Below, piece by piece: positions 61,765 through 64,000 of a stretch of 64,000 bases of DNA. Below the pieces are notes generated by a model that was not told where the DNA came from, did not search any database, and saw only the letters and a program-made list of their open reading frames with translations. The DNA comes from Salinicola rhizosphaerae. GTDB lineage: Bacteria > Pseudomonadota > Gammaproteobacteria > Pseudomonadales > Halomonadaceae. The stretch lies in the NCBI RefSeq assembly GCF_014652715.1, contig NZ_BMZI01000003.1, forward strand, positions 333,915 to 397,914, written 5' to 3'. Made by a program: the position numbers and the translations under genes. Position 1 is the first letter of the stretch. The number at the start of each line of letters is the position of its first letter.

Positions 61765-61827
61765 ACCGCTGCCACCCACTGACATCGCCGTCATCGACGG
61801 CGGTGTCGTGCCGTTCGAGGACCTGAC

Positions 61828-62946
61828 GTGGAACACCAGAAACATGCGTTGATCAGCCCGGTTCCCGGGACCGAGCGCCACATCGATAGCTTTCATTTCG
61901 GCCCCGCCGATGCCGAACGCCACGTCTACGTGCAGGGGTCGCTGCACGCTGACGAACTGCCCGGCATGCTGGTCGCCTGGACCTTGAAACAGCGCCTGAT
62001 AGCGCTGGAACGTGAAGGCAAGCTCGCCTGTCGCGTCACCATCGTGCCGGTCGCCAACCCCGTCGGGCTCGACCAGCAACTGATGGATACCCCGCTTGGG
62101 CGTTACGACTTCGAGACGCTGAAGAACTTCAACCGCCACTATGTGGGCGTCGCCGATACGGTCGCCGATGGTCTGGAAACCGAGCTCACCGAAGACATCG
62201 GTCAAAATCGGGATCGGATCCGCCAGCGGTTCGCCGCGGCACTCGACGCGCTGACGCCGACCACGACGCTGGAGTCTCTGCGGCTCACCTTGCAACGCCT
62301 CGCCTGCGGCGCGGATTTCGTGCTCGATCTCCACTGTGATTTCGATGCCGTCGAGCATCTCTACACCACGCCGGCCGCCTGGCCGGTGTTCGAGCCGCTG
62401 GCGTGCTATTTCGGCGCGAAGGCGAGCATGCTGGCGACCGACTCCGGCGGACAGTCGTTCGACGAGTGCTTCACGCTGGTGTGGGAATCGCTGCGCGAGC
62501 GCTTCGGAGCGCGCTTCCCGATCGACTACGGCACGCAGTCGATCACGCTCGAGCTGCGCGGCCAGCAGGATGTGGACAACGATATTGCCGATCATGACGC
62601 TGGCGCCATTCTCGACTGGATGCGGCACCTCGGTCTGCTGGCTGGCGAGGCGCCGCCGCTGCCGGCACTGCCCTATCCGGCGACCGAGCTGGCCGCGATG
62701 GACTTCCTGCGCGCGCCCATCGGCGGCCTGCTGGTGTTCCATCTCGAGCCCGGCGTGACAGTCGAGGCCGGCCAGCTGATTGCCGAGATCATCGACCCGA
62801 TCAGCGATCGTGTGGAGCCGATCCGCGCACCGCAGCCCGGCATGTTCTACGCTCGCAGTCAGCGACGCATGGCCACGGCGGGCATGATCGTGGCCGACAT
62901 CGCCGGTCATCAGAGTCATCGCAGCGGTTATCTGCTGGCACCATGA
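61828..62946 (+). CDS. aotO: AotO-like AstE/AspA-family hydrolase
   Basis: A 372-residue protein of the succinylglutamate desuccinylase/aspartoacylase family. Zinc-site regions are HVYVQGSLHADELPGML (His-x-x-Glu) and FVLDLHCDFDAVEHLY. It ends with a barrel-sandwich-like domain (GGLLVFHLEPGVTVEAGQLIAEI). Pseudomonas aeruginosa aot operons carry a gene of the same family and similar length, aotO, within the transporter genes. The substrate is not known; it is not the AstE of the pathway, which is at 57240. Confidence 0.8.
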   Translation: MEHQKHALISPVPGTERHIDSFHFGPADAERHVYVQGSLHADELPGMLVAWTLKQRLIALEREGKLACRVTIVPVANPVGLDQQLMDTPLGRYDFETLKNFNRHYVGVADTVADGLETELTEDIGQNRDRIRQRFAAALDALTPTTTLESLRLTLQRLACGADFVLDLHCDFDAVEHLYTTPAAWPVFEPLACYFGAKASMLATDSGGQSFDECFTLVWESLRERFGARFPIDYGTQSITLELRGQQDVDNDIADHDAGAILDWMRHLGLLAGEAPPLPALPYPATELAAMDFLRAPIGGLLVFHLEPGVTVEAGQLIAEIIDPISDRVEPIRAPQPGMFYARSQRRMATAGMIVADIAGHQSHRSGYLLAP

Positions 62947-63155
62947 GTCTCGTCACGTCATGTCGGCCAGGGAAACGGTGGCGTTGAAAGCGGGTGATAT
63001 CCAATCGTGTAAGCATTCGTTATGCTGCGATGGTCGCCCGTCGAGAGCCCTTGGAGGTTCGCCGCTCGACGGCACGGTAATCTTCCAGGGTTGATTAGCT
63101 TCAGGACCAAGTCGCAACACACAAGAACACACGCATCACGAGAGAGACGCGATCC

Positions 63156-63926
63156 ATGAAAAAACTGCTCACTTCCAGCCTGCTCGGCGCCGCGCTGATC
63201 GCCGGTGTCGCTCAAGCCCAGGATACCGAACACCTCCGCTTCGGCGTCGACGTGCCCTACGAACCGATGGAGTACCGCACGCCGGACGGCGATCTGACCG
63301 GCTTCGACATCGATCTCGGCAACGCCCTGTGCGATCAGATCAACGCCGAGTGCGAATGGGTCGTGCAGGCGTGGGACGGCATCATCCCCGGCCTGCTGGC
63401 GCGCAAGTACGACGCCATCATGTCGTCGATGACGATCAACGACGAGCGCCGCCAGACCGTGCTCTTCTCCGATCCGTACATCAAGCCGCCCTCCGCGTTC
63501 TTCATTCCGGCGGACAGCAGCATCGATACGGTCTATCCCGAATCGCTCAGGGGCAAGACCATCGGCGTCCAGCGCGGCACGCTGCAGGACAACTACGTCA
63601 CCGACATGTACGGCGACGACGCCAAGATCAGCCGCTACACCACCGCCGATGATCTGGTGCTGGACATGGACGCCGGTCGCGTCGATATCGCCTTCCTCGA
63701 CTTCCCGGTCGGCAAGTCGACGCTGCTCGACAGCAAGGACGGTAGCTACAAGACCGTCGGTGGCATGATCAGCGAGCCGGAAAAATACTTCGGCGAAGGT
63801 TTCGGTATCGCCTTCCGTCCGCGTGACAAGGACCTTGCCGAGCGCTTCGACAAGGCGCTGGCGACGCTGAAAGAGAACGGGACTTACGACGAGATCTACG
63901 ACAAGTACTTCAAGACTCAGCAGTAA
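63156..63926 (+). CDS. Second amino-acid ABC binding protein
   Basis: Periplasmic protein of 256 residues, family 3. The signal peptide is LLTSSLLGAALIAGVAQA. It shares FGVDVPYEPMEYRTPDGDLTGFDIDLGNALC, DGIIPGLLARKYDAIMSSMTI and GVQRGTLQDNYVTDMYG with the protein at 60919. ATG follows a GAGAGA stretch. It is 209 bases after the aotO-like gene and may have its own promoter, giving the same permease another specificity. Confidence 0.9.
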   Translation: MKKLLTSSLLGAALIAGVAQAQDTEHLRFGVDVPYEPMEYRTPDGDLTGFDIDLGNALCDQINAECEWVVQAWDGIIPGLLARKYDAIMSSMTINDERRQTVLFSDPYIKPPSAFFIPADSSIDTVYPESLRGKTIGVQRGTLQDNYVTDMYGDDAKISRYTTADDLVLDMDAGRVDIAFLDFPVGKSTLLDSKDGSYKTVGGMISEPEKYFGEGFGIAFRPRDKDLAERFDKALATLKENGTYDEIYDKYFKTQQ

Positions 63927-64000
63927 GACTCATCAGTAAAATCGTGATCGTGCGGTCATCGCGCTGGCGACCGCACATCAAGAACGCAAAAGCCCCGATC

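Noticed and set aside
60901..62919. Long minus-strand frame of 672 codons
   Set aside because: It is antisense to the binding-protein and aotO-like genes; low-complexity translation rich in Arg, Val and Asp typical of the shadow of GC-rich genes.
63950..63976. GTGCGGTC/GACCGCAC hairpin after the last binding-protein gene
   Set aside because: The stem is perfect but no T-run follows; the window ends before a clearer terminator can be judged.
1..64000. CRISPR arrays, tRNA or rRNA genes, prophage
   Set aside because: No regularly spaced repeats, cloverleaf-like sequences, rRNA motifs or phage structural genes were seen on reading.

Overview
The window is GC-rich chromosomal DNA with dense, short-gapped genes. 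Gene content points to a halophilic gammaproteobacterium of the Halomonadaceae (Halomonas, Salinicola or Kushneria type): carnitine/betaine-type uptake, an AotO-like arginine transport cluster, sulfite reductase of the CysJI type and sigma-E/AlgU-like promoter elements. This assignment is an inference from gene content. No rRNA, tRNA, CRISPR array or complete insertion sequence was seen.

Layout. 0-6.4 kb: lactate/glycolate permease (cut by the window edge) and the glycolate oxidase genes glcDEFG. 6.5-15.5 kb: RluF with a long basic tail, an IclR regulator, cysI and cysJ, a glutathione transferase, an AsmA-like DUF748 protein and a YgjV-like membrane protein. 15.7-17.5 kb: dienelactone hydrolase, GlsB-like membrane protein, flavin reductase. 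17.5-20.7 kb: operon of a beta-barrel protein, a small PstS-like periplasmic protein and a diguanylate cyclase. 21-23.3 kb: GNAT-nitrilase fusion and MtfA-like peptidase. 23.4-26.0 kb: decayed accessory patch with YefM-YoeB, a second toxin-antitoxin pair, and remnants of mtfA, an acetyltransferase and an antitoxin. 26.1-32.4 kb: CbiX-like chelatase, DUF1330 protein, a frameshifted aldo/keto reductase, a flavodoxin with divergent LysR gene, threonine aldolase and a secreted protein. 32.5-36.1 kb: LysR regulator, gamma-butyrobetaine hydroxylase-like enzyme and a betaine/carnitine-type binding protein, with a small MITE-like element in the promoter region. 36.2-36.5 kb: two tandem, nearly identical units, each with a sigma-E-like promoter, a transcript of about 55 nt and a terminator; these look like a pair of unannotated small RNAs. 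36.6-39.7 kb: LysR, an alpha/beta hydrolase and a tartrate/D-malate dehydrogenase. 39.8-45.1 kb: an AT-richer operon, a second version of the PstS-like/barrel/c-di-GMP module with an exosortase-type acyltransferase at its end. 45.6-46.2 kb: hemerythrin protein and an SDR remnant. 46.2-55.3 kb: sugar-acid catabolic island (TctABC uptake, enolase-superfamily dehydratase, DapA-like aldolase, FMN 2-hydroxyacid dehydrogenase, IlvD/Edd dehydratase and a GntR regulator) with matching 15-bp palindromes at both main promoters. 55.6-57 kb: SDR and lipocalin. 57.2-64 kb: astE and an aot-type arginine/ornithine ABC transporter with two binding proteins.

The genes form several coherent units: glycolate oxidation to glyoxylate; assimilatory sulfite reduction; carnitine-type uptake and hydroxylation; sugar-acid import, dehydration, aldol cleavage and oxidation; and arginine uptake linked to succinyl-arginine breakdown. 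The most novel-looking items are the tandem sigma-E-like small RNA pair, the duplicated barrel/PstS-like/c-di-GMP module, and the catabolic island bracketed by direct copies of the 5' end of an SDR gene.
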